Positions 1 to 7,008 of a stretch of 15,259 nt of DNA are shown here, piece after piece. The first letter of the stretch is position 1. Each line of letters begins with the position of its first letter. The position numbers and the translations under genes were made by a program. The DNA comes from RZYP01 sp964386405. Its GTDB lineage: Bacteria; Bacillota; Negativicutes; Acidaminococcales; Acidaminococcaceae. The DNA lies in assembly GCA_964386405.1 (NCBI GenBank), contig CAYLRW010000041.1:1-15259 (forward strand). The letters run 5' to 3'. A model generated the notes under the pieces. It ran no database searches, was not told the DNA's origin, and saw nothing but the letters and a program-made list of their open reading frames with translations.

Positions 1-236
1 ATTTCGTCAAAAAGCTTTTTAGTCGCTTCTTCATCCACGAGGAACGCAAGAACCTGACGACGGGAATGCAAGTCACCTTGTTTTGCCAAAGTAATCAATT
101 TTGCAGCCAAGCCGCTGATTTCTTTCGCCTTTGTCGCAGTAGTTTCTATTCTCTCTTGTTTGAAGAAGGACGTCAAAATGCTGCGAAACAGAGCCTTACG
201 GGCGCTGGAATTGCGTCCTAATTTTCTATATGCCAT
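1..236 (-). CDS. rplQ: 50S ribosomal protein L17, N-terminal part (partial)
   Basis: The first 78 codons of L17, cut by the left edge of the window; the rest of the gene is missing. The translation starts MAYRKLGRNSSARKALFRSI and continues through KAKEISGLAAKLITLAKQGD to LHSRRQVLAFLVDEEATKKL, which matches the N-terminal domain of L17, a 50S protein around the exit tunnel. The ATG (234-236) follows AAGGGGGCGGAAACAA, a variant ribosome binding site. It starts 16 bases after rpoA, the usual end of the alpha operon. Confidence 0.96.
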   Translation of the reverse strand, partial: MAYRKLGRNSSARKALFRSILTSFFKQERIETTATKAKEISGLAAKLITLAKQGDLHSRRQVLAFLVDEEATKKLFDE

Positions 237-252
237 TTGTTTCCGCCCCCTT

Positions 253-1221
253 CTATTCTTCTTCGGAATTACGCAAACCTAAACCGAGATCAGCTAATTT
301 TTTCTTAACTTCATCAAGGGATTTGCGTCCTAAGTTACGCACTTTCATCATATCTTCTTCGGATTTTTGAGTTAACTCATCTACCGTGTTGATACCTGCG
401 CGCCTTAGGCAATTGTTAGAACGAACAGACAAATCAAGATCATCAATTGGTATTGGCACAGGTCCTTTGCCGGTTTCTACAGCTGGTTCTTCCTGCATTG
501 AGCCTTCCGGAACTTTAACCACTGGCGCTTGTGAGCCTTTACCGATCTCGAACAAACGCAAGTAGCCAATCATTATACCAGAAGCAGCATTCACAGCTTC
601 ATCCGGCATAATGCTGCCATCAGTCCATACCTCAAGAGTGAGTTTATCATAATTCGTTACGTTACCTACACGGGTGTCGGTAACGCCAAATTTTACTCTC
701 GTAATTGGAGAGTAGATGGAATCTACGGGAATCAGGCCAATAGGTTGATCCTGCTTCTTGTTCTTGTCGCCCGGAACATAGCCTTGACCTTTTTCAATAT
801 GGATTTCCATGTTGAAAGTAGCGTCATCATCCAAAGTAGCAATATGCAATTCCGGATTCAAAATTTCGATATCGGCATCATGAATGATGTCACCAGCAGT
901 AACTTCCTGAGCGCCACTGGCTTCGATTCGAATTATTGTCGGCTCATTGCTGTGCATTTTCAGGCAAAGCGCTTTTATATTGAGAATAATATCCGCAACA
1001 TCTTCCCTTACGCCCGGAATCGTTGAAAACTCATGCAGTACGCCGTCAATTTTGACGGCAGTAACTGCAGCTCCAGGCAGAGAAGAGAGAAGTACGCGAC
1101 GCAAACTATTCCCTAATGTGATGCCATAACCACGTTCAAGTGGTTCCCAAACAAATTTACCATAACGGCCATCATCACTAATATCAGATGTAACCAATTT
1201 TGGATTTTCAATTTCTATCAT
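253..1221 (-). CDS. rpoA: RNA polymerase alpha subunit
   Basis: A 322-residue alpha subunit. Two copies dimerise through the N-terminal domain (residues 1 to about 230, with GYGITLGNSLRRVLLSSLPG at 31-50) to start polymerase assembly. A charged, proline-rich linker (about 232-258) leads to the C-terminal domain, which binds promoter UP elements and activators. Arg267 in LSVRSNNCLRRAGI corresponds to the DNA-contacting Arg265 of E. coli, and NLGRKSLDEVKKKL (296-309) is the helix-hairpin-helix. The ATG follows GAGGAGG by 8 bases; the stop is TAG. A perfect hairpin lies just upstream. Confidence 0.98.
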   Translation of the reverse strand: MIEIENPKLVTSDISDDGRYGKFVWEPLERGYGITLGNSLRRVLLSSLPGAAVTAVKIDGVLHEFSTIPGVREDVADIILNIKALCLKMHSNEPTIIRIEASGAQEVTAGDIIHDADIEILNPELHIATLDDDATFNMEIHIEKGQGYVPGDKNKKQDQPIGLIPVDSIYSPITRVKFGVTDTRVGNVTNYDKLTLEVWTDGSIMPDEAVNAASGIMIGYLRLFEIGKGSQAPVVKVPEGSMQEEPAVETGKGPVPIPIDDLDLSVRSNNCLRRAGINTVDELTQKSEEDMMKVRNLGRKSLDEVKKKLADLGLGLRNSEEE

Positions 1222-1240
1222 GCGGAAAGCCTCCTCTTTG

Positions 1241-1259
1241 GCGTATTACCACAATACGC
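1241..1259 (-). repeat. 7-base-pair hairpin in the rpsD-rpoA gap
   Basis: GCGTATT and AATACGC form a perfect 7-base-pair stem around a 5-base loop in the 63-base gap before rpoA. It ends 4 bases before the rpoA ribosome binding site GAGGAGG (1230-1236). No T run follows, so it is unlikely to be an intrinsic terminator. It could tune rpoA translation, mark an RNA processing site, or bind a protein; the sequence alone does not tell. Confidence 0.5.
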
Positions 1260-1284
1260 GTTATATTTGGTGGCAGATGGTCCA

Positions 1285-1911
1285 TTATTTAGAGTACAAC
1301 TCAACAATAAGATGCTCAGCAATAGGCACATCAATTTCCTCACGAGTCGGGAAACGGTCAATCTTACCGCAAAGATTTTGAGCATCAAGAACCATCCAAG
1401 CCGGAACGGTTTTAGTAGCCAAAGTTTCGGCCATACCCTTGAAATACTCCTTGCCGCGGCTGTTTTCCATAACGGAAACAACATCGCCAGCTTTTACTAA
1501 TGCGGAAGGAATGTCCAAACGTTTGCCATTTACGGCAATGTGACCGTGGGTAACGATTTGACGAGCTTGGCTACGGCTTTCAGCCAGGCCAAGACGGTAA
1601 ACAACGTTGTCCAGTCTTCTTTCCAACATAATCAGTAAGTTCTCACCGGTAATACCTTTTTGTTTTTCAGCGCGTTCGAAGCAATTATGGAATTGACGTT
1701 CCAAAATGCCGTAAATACGACGAGCTTTTTGTTTTTCACGTAACTGAATACCATATTCAGATACTTTTTTGCGTGCTTGTCCGTGTTGGCCCGGTGCATA
1801 AGCACGAACCGCGAAAGCACATTTATCACTGTAACATCTGTCGCCTTTCAGGAATAATTTTACGCCTTCACGACGGCATTGACGGCATACAGCCTCAGTA
1901 TATCTTGCCAT
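1285..1911 (-). CDS. rpsD: 30S ribosomal protein S4, with zinc-binding cysteines
   Basis: A 208-residue S4, a primary 16S rRNA binder that starts 30S assembly and affects decoding fidelity. The N-terminal domain has Cys9, Cys12, Cys26 and Cys31, the zinc-binding form of S4. APGQHGQ (residues 39-45) follows, and the S4 RNA-binding domain lies around 97-160 (RRLDNVVYRLGLAESRSQAR). In E. coli S4 represses the alpha operon by binding its leader. In B. subtilis the gene is on its own, but here it is inside the operon. The ATG follows GGGAGGTG by about 10 bases. Confidence 0.97.
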   Translation of the reverse strand: MARYTEAVCRQCRREGVKLFLKGDRCYSDKCAFAVRAYAPGQHGQARKKVSEYGIQLREKQKARRIYGILERQFHNCFERAEKQKGITGENLLIMLERRLDNVVYRLGLAESRSQARQIVTHGHIAVNGKRLDIPSALVKAGDVVSVMENSRGKEYFKGMAETLATKTVPAWMVLDAQNLCGKIDRFPTREEIDVPIAEHLIVELYSK

Positions 1912-1934
1912 TTATTGGTTACACCTCCCTGTAA

Positions 1935-2330
1935 TTATACTCTTCTACGTTTTGGCGGACGGCAGCCATTATGTGGAATTGGAGTAACGTCTTTAATAGC
2001 GTTTACTTCAAGTCCGGCAGCCTGCAAGGAACGAATTGCAGCCTCACGACCACCACCAGGACCTTTTACGAATACTTCTACTTGTTTCAAACCATGTTCC
2101 ATTGCAGCTTTAGCAGCTTGCTCTGCAGCCATTTGCGCAGCAAATGGAGTGCTTTTGCGGGAACCGCGGAAACCTAGACCGCCAGCACTGGCCCAGCTCA
2201 ATACATTACCACGGGTATCAGCAATAGTAACGATGGTATTATTGAAAGTGGAGCGAATATGAGCAACCCCAGTTTCTATATTTTTGCGTTCTTTCCGTTT
2301 AGTACGGACAACTTTTTTTGCAGCAACCAC
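1935..2330 (-). CDS. rpsK: 30S ribosomal protein S11
   Basis: A 131-residue S11, located on the 30S platform near the mRNA exit and the Shine-Dalgarno helix. HIRSTFNNTIVTIADTRGN (residues 24-42) and WASAGGLGFRGSRKSTPFAA identify it. Asn121-Gly122 in PIPHNGCRPPKRRRV corresponds to the Asn-Gly pair that becomes isoaspartate in E. coli S11. The start is GTG with AAGGAGGG about 8 bases upstream, and there is no in-frame ATG alternative. It lies between rpsM (21-base gap) and rpsD (23-base gap). Confidence 0.97.
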   Translation of the reverse strand: MVAAKKVVRTKRKERKNIETGVAHIRSTFNNTIVTIADTRGNVLSWASAGGLGFRGSRKSTPFAAQMAAEQAAKAAMEHGLKQVEVFVKGPGGGREAAIRSLQAAGLEVNAIKDVTPIPHNGCRPPKRRRV

Positions 2331-2351
2331 TCGTCTATCCCTCCTTACAGA

Positions 2352-2720
2352 TTATTTCTTCTTACCAGCAATGCTACGTTTTGGACCCTTGCGAGTACGT
2401 GCATTATTCTTAGTGTTTTGACCGCGTACAGGGAGTCCCATACGATGTCTTCTGCCACGATAGCAGCCGATTTCAACTAATCTTTTTATGTTGAGGGATT
2501 CCTCACGACGGAGGTCACCTTCTACTTTGTAATCATTGTCAAGGGTTTCGCGGAGTTTTGATACTTCATCTTCAGTAAGATCCCGAACACGAGTATCAGG
2601 ATTGATTCCAGTTTTAACAAGAATCTCGCGAGCCAAAGTCAATCCAATGCCATAAATGTACGGCAGTGCATACTCAATGCGCTTGTCTCTTGGTAAATCG
2701 ACACCAGCGATACGTGCCAT
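2352..2720 (-). CDS. rpsM: 30S ribosomal protein S13
   Basis: A 122-residue S13, a 30S head protein that contacts the P-site tRNA and forms bridges to the 50S subunit. The opening MARIAGVDLPRDKR, the helix-hairpin-helix-like YIYGIG (residues 21-26) and the basic tail GQNTKNNARTRKG (100-112) ending KKK are typical. The frame could open two codons earlier at TTG (2724-2726), but that is only 2 bases from the ribosome binding site AAGGAGGTG (2729-2737). The ATG at 2718-2720 is 8 bases away and gives the conserved first residues, so it is chosen. Confidence 0.96.
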   Translation of the reverse strand: MARIAGVDLPRDKRIEYALPYIYGIGLTLAREILVKTGINPDTRVRDLTEDEVSKLRETLDNDYKVEGDLRREESLNIKRLVEIGCYRGRRHRMGLPVRGQNTKNNARTRKGPKRSIAGKKK

Positions 2721-2738
2721 TAACAATACACCTCCTTC

Positions 2739-2852
2739 TTATCCTTGTTTTTGTTTATGTTTAGGGTTTTCACAAATTACCATTACGTGACCTTTACGTT
2801 TAATAACTTTGCATTTTTCACATATTGGTTTTACAGATGGTCTGACTTTCAT
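2739..2852 (-). CDS. rpmJ: 50S ribosomal protein L36, zinc-binding
   Basis: A 37-codon gene I translated by hand between infA and rpsM. It begins MKVRPSVKPICEKCKVIKRK and ends HKQKQG. Cys11, Cys14, Cys27 and His32 form the zinc ribbon of the zinc-binding L36 type, which binds 23S rRNA in the 50S subunit. The ATG follows AGAGGAGGTTTATTAAT. The length equals that of most bacterial L36 proteins. Its position between infA and rpsM is the normal one in Bacillota. Zinc-free L36 copies occur elsewhere in some genomes; none is seen here. Confidence 0.97.
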   Translation of the reverse strand: MKVRPSVKPICEKCKVIKRKGHVMVICENPKHKQKQG

Positions 2853-2881
2853 ATTAATAAACCTCCTCTTGCCTGTCTTGG

Positions 2882-3100
2882 TTATTTGAAACGATACGTA
2901 ATTCGTCCACGATTTAGATCATATGGAGTAAGTTCCACTGTCACCCTGTCGCCAGGCAAAATTTTGATGAAATTCATGCGTATCTTACCAGATATGTGTG
3001 CGAGAATCACATGACCGTTCTCCAATTTTACTTGAAACATGGCATTGGGCAGAGATTCTAAAATTGTGCCTTCAACCTCAATTACATCCTGTTTTGACAC
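2882..3100 (-). CDS. infA: Translation initiation factor IF-1
   Basis: A 72-residue IF-1, the OB-fold factor that binds the 30S A site and helps IF-2 and IF-3 during initiation. The sequence VEGTILESLPNAMFQVKLEN, the HISGKIRMNFIKILPGDRV segment and the ending YDLNRGRITYRFK are nearly invariant in the family. The start is GTG, with AAGGAGGTC about 9 bases upstream. It is the first gene behind the predicted promoter. There is no separate KOW-domain gene between map and infA, unlike in Bacillus. Confidence 0.97.
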   Translation of the reverse strand: MSKQDVIEVEGTILESLPNAMFQVKLENGHVILAHISGKIRMNFIKILPGDRVTVELTPYDLNRGRITYRFK

Positions 3101-3123
3101 AGATATTGACCTCCTTGTCAGTT

Positions 3124-3137
3124 AGGCTTCAAAGCCT
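3124..3137 (-). repeat. Small hairpin at the predicted start of the infA transcript
   Basis: AGGCT and AGCCT on the minus strand pair around a TTGA loop (6 pairs if the loop is closed to two bases). The hairpin begins at about the predicted +1 of the infA promoter and ends 8 bases before the ribosome binding site AAGGAGG. A hairpin at the extreme 5' end can protect mRNA from decay; that role is inference. Confidence 0.4.
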
Positions 3138-3142
3138 GAAAT

Positions 3143-3171
3143 ATTATAAAGTGTAACTTCCCGTCAGGCAA
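3143..3171 (-). promoter_or_regulatory. Promoter of the alpha operon, before infA
   Basis: On the minus strand, TTGCCT (3166-3171) is followed by a 17-base spacer and a perfect TATAAT (3143-3148). The -35 matches four of six consensus bases and overlaps the map stop codon. Transcription would start near 3136, giving a leader of about 36 bases before the infA GTG. This is the best sigma-70-type promoter match I found in the window, and it fits a separate promoter for infA through rplQ. Confidence 0.7.
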
Positions 3172-3913
3172 GTCTTGTCAGTATTTCCGGACCGTTCGGC
3201 ATAATCGCTACAGTATGCTCAAAATGAGCAGATGGCCTACCATCTTCCGTAACGACCGTCCAACCGTCATCCGCGCTTTTTACTGCTCGTGTTCCTAAAT
3301 TAATCATTGGTTCAATTGCTAACACCATGCCCGCTTTTAAAACTGGCCCTCTGTCAGCGAAACCAAAATTAGGAACTTCCGGGTCTTCATGCATTGATCG
3401 GCCAATGCCGTGTCCGACATATTCGCGAACGACTCCGAATCCTGCTTTTTCGGCATAAGTCTGAACAGCATGGGAAATTGCTCCAACTCTATTGCCAACA
3501 ATCGCTTGTTCAATACCTTTATAAAGGGCATTGCGCGTTTCTTCAATCAGTCTCGCAATTTCCGGGGAAACATTCCCTACCGGAATTGTAATCGCGGAAT
3601 CGCCGTTAAAACCGTCAATTTCCGCACCACAATCAACACTAACGATATCACCTTCCGCAAGTTTGCGGGAACCGGGAATTCCATGTACAACTTCACAGTT
3701 AACAGATACACAGATGTTGGCAGGGAAACCATATAAACCTTTGAAAGCAGGCTTTGCACCATGCTCAACTATAGTTCTTCTGGCTAATTCGTCAAGCTCC
3801 TGTGTAGTAATTCCAGGTTCTACCACCTTGCCGACTGCATCCAACGCCAAAGCTACGATCCGGCCAGCTTCGCGCATGCAGCGTATTTCACGTTCGGACT
3901 TCAAAAGAATCAT
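3164..3913 (-). CDS. map: Methionine aminopeptidase, type I
   Basis: A 249-residue type I enzyme that removes the initiator methionine from new proteins. All metal ligands are in place: Asp94, Asp105, His168, Glu201 and Glu232, with the substrate-site residues His77 and His175. It lacks the N-terminal zinc-finger or SH3-binding extension found in longer forms. The ATG overlaps the adk stop (TAATG), and the ribosome binding site inside adk, AAGGCGG, differs from consensus by one base, so coupling to adk translation is likely. The last codons and TGA stop carry the -35 element of the infA promoter. Confidence 0.97.
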   Translation of the reverse strand: MILLKSEREIRCMREAGRIVALALDAVGKVVEPGITTQELDELARRTIVEHGAKPAFKGLYGFPANICVSVNCEVVHGIPGSRKLAEGDIVSVDCGAEIDGFNGDSAITIPVGNVSPEIARLIEETRNALYKGIEQAIVGNRVGAISHAVQTYAEKAGFGVVREYVGHGIGRSMHEDPEVPNFGFADRGPVLKAGMVLAIEPMINLGTRAVKSADDGWTVVTEDGRPSAHFEHTVAIMPNGPEILTRLA

Positions 3914-4563
3914 TACTTGCCGCCTTCGAGACTTTCTATAACATCAGCGTATACTTTGTCAATAGCCTGCAGGCCATCGATTTCTTTATAAACACCTTGT
4001 TTTTTGTAGTACTCAATAAGAGGGGCAGTTTGGCTATGATAAACTTCCAAGCGTTTTTTCACAGTTTCTTCTTTGTCATCGTCGCGTTGATACAACGCAC
4101 CGCCGCATTTATCACACATAGCTTCAACTTTGCTAGGGTTGTACTCAACGTGGTAAGTAGCGCCACAAGTTTTGCATATGCGTCTGCCTGTAACCCTGCC
4201 AACCAGTTCAGCATCTGGAACTACTATGTTAACCACACCGTTCATTTTAATGCCCAGATCGGTTAAAATTCCATCAAGAGCAATTGCCTGCTCTTCTGTT
4301 CTTGGAAATCCATCCAGGATAAAACCTTTGGAACATTCCGGATTTGCCAAACTCTCTCTAACGATACCAATCGTAACGCTATCAGGAACAAGGGTACCGG
4401 CGTCCATATATTTTTTTGCTTCTTTTCCGAGTTCTGTGCCTTTTTTCACCGCAGCACGGAACATATCTCCCGTCGAAATATGCGGGATTTGATATTCCGC
4501 AATAAGTCTTTCTGCCTGCGTGCCTTTACCCGCGCCCGGAGGTCCCATTAAAAGAATGTACAT
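3913..4563 (-). CDS. adk: Adenylate kinase with zinc-binding lid
   Basis: A 216-residue adenylate kinase that interconverts ATP + AMP and 2 ADP in the cytoplasm. Residues 7-15 are the P-loop (GPPGAGKGT), DGFPR at 84-88 is the second nucleotide-site motif, and the long lid (about 125-162) carries Cys130, Cys133, Cys150 and Cys153, the zinc site of Gram-positive enzymes. The reading frame has an earlier ATG at 4570-4572, but it directly abuts the ribosome binding site AGGAGG (4573-4578). The ATG at 4561-4563 is 9 bases away and gives the normal MYILLMGPPGAGKG start. The stop overlaps the map start (TAATG). Confidence 0.96.
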   Translation of the reverse strand: MYILLMGPPGAGKGTQAERLIAEYQIPHISTGDMFRAAVKKGTELGKEAKKYMDAGTLVPDSVTIGIVRESLANPECSKGFILDGFPRTEEQAIALDGILTDLGIKMNGVVNIVVPDAELVGRVTGRRICKTCGATYHVEYNPSKVEAMCDKCGGALYQRDDDKEETVKKRLEVYHSQTAPLIEYYKKQGVYKEIDGLQAIDKVYADVIESLEGGK

Positions 4564-4576
4564 ATTTGTCATCCTC

Positions 4577-5833
4577 CTATTTCATGAAGCCTTGATAGTG
4601 TCGCATCAAAATCAGCGATTCTACCTGCTTCATAGTATCCAGAGCAACACCGACCACGATTAAGAGCGCCGTGCCACCGAAGTAAACACCTTCAATACCG
4701 GTTGTCCACACGATAACATTCGGCATAACCGCTACCAGTGCCAGGAAAACTGCACCTGCCATTGTAATTCTCGACATTATTTTGTCCAGATAATCAGTGG
4801 TAGGCTTGCCTGGCCTTAGACCAGGGATGAAACCACCATACTTCTTAATGTTGTCAGACATATCTCCGATATTCATGCTTACAGCCGTGTAGAAATATGT
4901 GAAGAAGACGATCATTAAGAGATAAAGTGTTGTCTGCAGTGGAGTACCCCAAGCAAACCAGCCGGCAACTGTTTTGATCCAAGGAATATCTATAAACTGA
5001 GCTATTGTAACCGGGAACATCAGTACTGATGAAGCAAAGATAATTGGTATAACACCTGCCTGATTAACTTTCAGCGGTATATAGCTCGTGTGTCCGCCAT
5101 ACATTTTACGGCCGACAACTCTTTTAGCATATTGAACAGGTACTTTGCGGATTCCCTGTGTAATTGCCACTACAAAAACAATCATAACAATCGCAAGGAC
5201 TAAAAACAGCAAAACGCTCAGAAAGCTTATTGTGCCAGCTTTCAGATAGTTAAAAATGACAGCCATGCCATCAGGCAAGCGGGAAACGATACCAGCAAAA
5301 ATTATCAAAGAGATACCATTGCCAATACCTTTTGCAGTGATTTGTTCACCAATCCACATCAGGAAAACAGTTCCTGCTGTCAAAGTAATCGCTATCATCA
5401 AAATTGACCCAACACCAGGATCATTAATAGCAACGCGCAGGCCGATTGCCATGCCGAGTGCTTGAATAAAGCCTAGTACAACTGTACCGTAACGTGTCAA
5501 CTTATTAATCTTTTTGCGACCCTCTTCGCCTTCTTTGTGCCAACGTTCCAGTGTCGGTACAACAACCTGCAAAAGCTGCAGGATAATAGAAGCGTTGATG
5601 TATGGAGTAATGCTCATGGCAAAGATTGAGAATTTGCTCAAGGCGCCACCTGAAAACATATCGAGTAATCCGAATAAGTTTCCGCTTGTAAACAGCTGTT
5701 CAATCATCGCTGCGTTAACACCAGGAACAGGGATATGTGTTCCAGCCCTAAAAACTATGAACATGGCCAATGTAAAAACTACCTTTTGCCTGAGTTCCGT
5801 AATTTTAGCAATATTTGAAAGGGCTGATAACAC
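4577..5833 (-). CDS. secY: Protein translocase subunit SecY
   Basis: A 418-residue SecY, the pore-forming subunit of the SecYEG channel in the inner membrane. Ten hydrophobic segments can be seen, roughly at 17-35, 68-92, 114-136, 143-165, 170-186, 205-226, 260-282, 303-320, 358-378 and 385-402. The plug region lies near 55-67 and the signature KVNQAGVIPIIFASS is at 255-269. Residues 230-253, with VPVQYAKRVVGRKMYGG, form a cytosolic loop that contacts ribosome or SecA. The start is GTG directly after the rplO stop, with GAGGTGATC as ribosome binding site inside rplO. The TAG stop lies inside the adk ribosome binding site. Confidence 0.97.
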   Translation of the reverse strand: MLSALSNIAKITELRQKVVFTLAMFIVFRAGTHIPVPGVNAAMIEQLFTSGNLFGLLDMFSGGALSKFSIFAMSITPYINASIILQLLQVVVPTLERWHKEGEEGRKKINKLTRYGTVVLGFIQALGMAIGLRVAINDPGVGSILMIAITLTAGTVFLMWIGEQITAKGIGNGISLIIFAGIVSRLPDGMAVIFNYLKAGTISFLSVLLFLVLAIVMIVFVVAITQGIRKVPVQYAKRVVGRKMYGGHTSYIPLKVNQAGVIPIIFASSVLMFPVTIAQFIDIPWIKTVAGWFAWGTPLQTTLYLLMIVFFTYFYTAVSMNIGDMSDNIKKYGGFIPGLRPGKPTTDYLDKIMSRITMAGAVFLALVAVMPNVIVWTTGIEGVYFGGTALLIVVGVALDTMKQVESLILMRHYQGFMK

Positions 5834-6274
5834 TTAGATCACCTCTACTTTTCCGCCGGCTGCAATAATTTTTTCTTCTGCAGTCTTGCTGAAACCCATA
5901 GCTTGAACGGTAAGAGCCTTTGTCAGCTCGCCGTTACCTAGAATACGAACACCATCACGTATATTTTTAACTATACCGGTCTCAATAAGTAATACAGGAT
6001 CAACTACTGTACCGTCTTCAAAGCAATTTAAACTTGCAACATTTACTTCAGCGTATTCTACGCCGAATTTATTGTAGAATCCACGTTTTGGAAGACGTAG
6101 ATATAACGGTTTTTGACCGCCTTCAAAACCCGGACGCTTAACACCGCCTGAACGGGATTTTTGTCCTTTTTGGCCTTTGCCTGATGTTTTTCCGAGACCG
6201 GAACCAAGACCACGTCCTACACGAACAGAAGATCTTTTAGAACCAGGAGCCGGTGATAATTCATGCAAATTCAT
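5834..6274 (-). CDS. rplO: 50S ribosomal protein L15
   Basis: A 146-residue L15, a late-assembling 50S protein with a long glycine-rich and basic N-terminal arm (RVGRGLGSGLGKTSGKGQKG, residues 18-37) followed by RSGGVKRPGFEGGQ (41-54). The reading frame could open three codons earlier at a GTG (6281-6283), but that GTG shares its first base with the ribosome binding site AAGGAGG (6283-6289). The ATG at 6272-6274 is 8 bases downstream of that site and gives the usual MxLHEL beginning and family length. The TAA stop is immediately followed by the secY GTG. Confidence 0.96.
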   Translation of the reverse strand: MNLHELSPAPGSKRSSVRVGRGLGSGLGKTSGKGQKGQKSRSGGVKRPGFEGGQKPLYLRLPKRGFYNKFGVEYAEVNVASLNCFEDGTVVDPVLLIETGIVKNIRDGVRILGNGELTKALTVQAMGFSKTAEEKIIAAGGKVEVI

Positions 6275-6292
6275 TTGCGGCACCTCCTTGTC

Positions 6293-6478
6293 TTAAGCTT
6301 CAACTTTTTCTACTTTCACGAGATGTTCAACTTTGTGAATCATGCCGCGAATAGTAGGTGTATCGTTCTTCACGACACTTGTACGAATTTTACCCAACCC
6401 CAAAGCCTTTACGGTAGCGCGTTGATCCTGCGGATAGCCGATCAGACTACGGGTGAGCGTGACTTTAATTTGTTCCAT
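6293..6478 (-). CDS. rpmD: 50S ribosomal protein L30
   Basis: A 61-residue L30, a small 50S protein present in most bacteria but not all. The pattern KVTLTRSLIGYPQDQRATVK and the LGLGKIRTSVV and PTIRGMIHKVEHLV segments are typical. Two adjacent ATGs exist. The ribosome binding site AAGGAGG (6486-6492) is 4 bases before the first (6481) and 7 before the second (6478), so I take the second; the first would add one methionine. The gene follows rpsE with its binding site overlapping the rpsE stop codon, then rplO after 18 bases. Confidence 0.93.
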   Translation of the reverse strand: MEQIKVTLTRSLIGYPQDQRATVKALGLGKIRTSVVKNDTPTIRGMIHKVEHLVKVEKVEA

Positions 6479-6490
6479 CATGCTTCCTCC

Positions 6491-6991
6491 TTAGCCTAAC
6501 AATTCTTCTACAGTTTTGCCACGCAATGCTGCAACAGATGCTGCGCTCTTCAAAGAAGTTAATCCTTGAATAGTTGCACGTACAACATTGTTCGGGTTTG
6601 AAGAACCTTGAGATTTAGTCAAAATGTCGCGTACACCTGCTAATTCAAGCACTGCACGAACAGGGCCGCCAGCAATAACGCCAGTACCTTCTGCTGCCGG
6701 TTTCAGGAAAACACGGCCGGCACCAAATACACCGATAATTTCATGAGGAATGGTAGTACCAACCAAAGGAACGCTTACAAGATTTTTCTTTGCATCTTCA
6801 ACGCCTTTGCGGATAGCTTCCGGAACTTCGGCAGCTTTACCAAGGCCCATACCTACATGACCATTTTCATCACCAACCACAACAAGTGCGGAGAAGGAGA
6901 AACGACGTCCGCCTTTTACGACTTTAGCAACGCGGTTGATAAATACGACTTTTTCTTTCAAGTCGGATTCTTGTTTTTCGAAATTCGCCAC
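6491..6991 (-). CDS. rpsE: 30S ribosomal protein S5
   Basis: A 166-residue S5, a 30S protein involved in decoding accuracy and in opening mRNA at the entry tunnel. The N-terminal half has the double-stranded-RNA-binding-like fold with VVKGGRRFSFSALVVVGD (residues 24-41); the start of this loop is the site of spectinomycin-resistance changes in other bacteria and looks unaltered. The C-terminal half has IAGGPVRAVLELAGVRDILTK. The start is GTG with AAGGAGG upstream. Its TAA is part of the rpmD ribosome binding site (TAAGGAGG). Confidence 0.97.
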   Translation of the reverse strand: MANFEKQESDLKEKVVFINRVAKVVKGGRRFSFSALVVVGDENGHVGMGLGKAAEVPEAIRKGVEDAKKNLVSVPLVGTTIPHEIIGVFGAGRVFLKPAAEGTGVIAGGPVRAVLELAGVRDILTKSQGSSNPNNVVRATIQGLTSLKSAASVAALRGKTVEELLG

Positions 6992-7008
6992 TATTATTCC
7001 TCCTTCTG

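Noticed and set aside
1262..1268. TATAAC in the rpsD-rpoA gap as a possible rpoA promoter
   Set aside because: No sequence near TTGACA lies 16-18 bases upstream and there is no extended -10, so I do not call a promoter there.
1218..1484. An 88-codon minus-strand frame running from rpsD across the gap and ending at the rpoA start, with a lipobox-like LLLSC
   Set aside because: Most of it is rpsD read in another frame. The hydrophobic stretch is far from the start and the frame has no binding site of its own that I can support.
1879..2262. A 127-codon plus-strand frame opposite rpsK
   Set aside because: Antisense to S11, with an Ala/Pro/Ser/Cys-rich composition that mirrors S11 codons read backwards.
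2721..2726. TTG start for rpsM two codons upstream of the ATG
   Set aside because: Only 2 bases separate it from the ribosome binding site, and the MARIAGVDLP start is the conserved one.
3531..3941. A 136-codon plus-strand frame opposite map
   Set aside because: Antisense to a complete methionine aminopeptidase with all metal ligands; low-complexity Ser/Thr/Pro composition and no family resemblance.
4564..4572. Earlier ATG for adk giving three extra residues (MTN)
   Set aside because: This ATG touches the ribosome binding site with no spacer, whereas the next in-frame ATG is 9 bases away and matches the family start.
6275..6283. Earlier GTG start for rplO giving three extra residues (MPQ)
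   Set aside because: The GTG shares its first base with the AAGGAGG ribosome binding site; the ATG 8 bases downstream gives the usual L15 N terminus and length.
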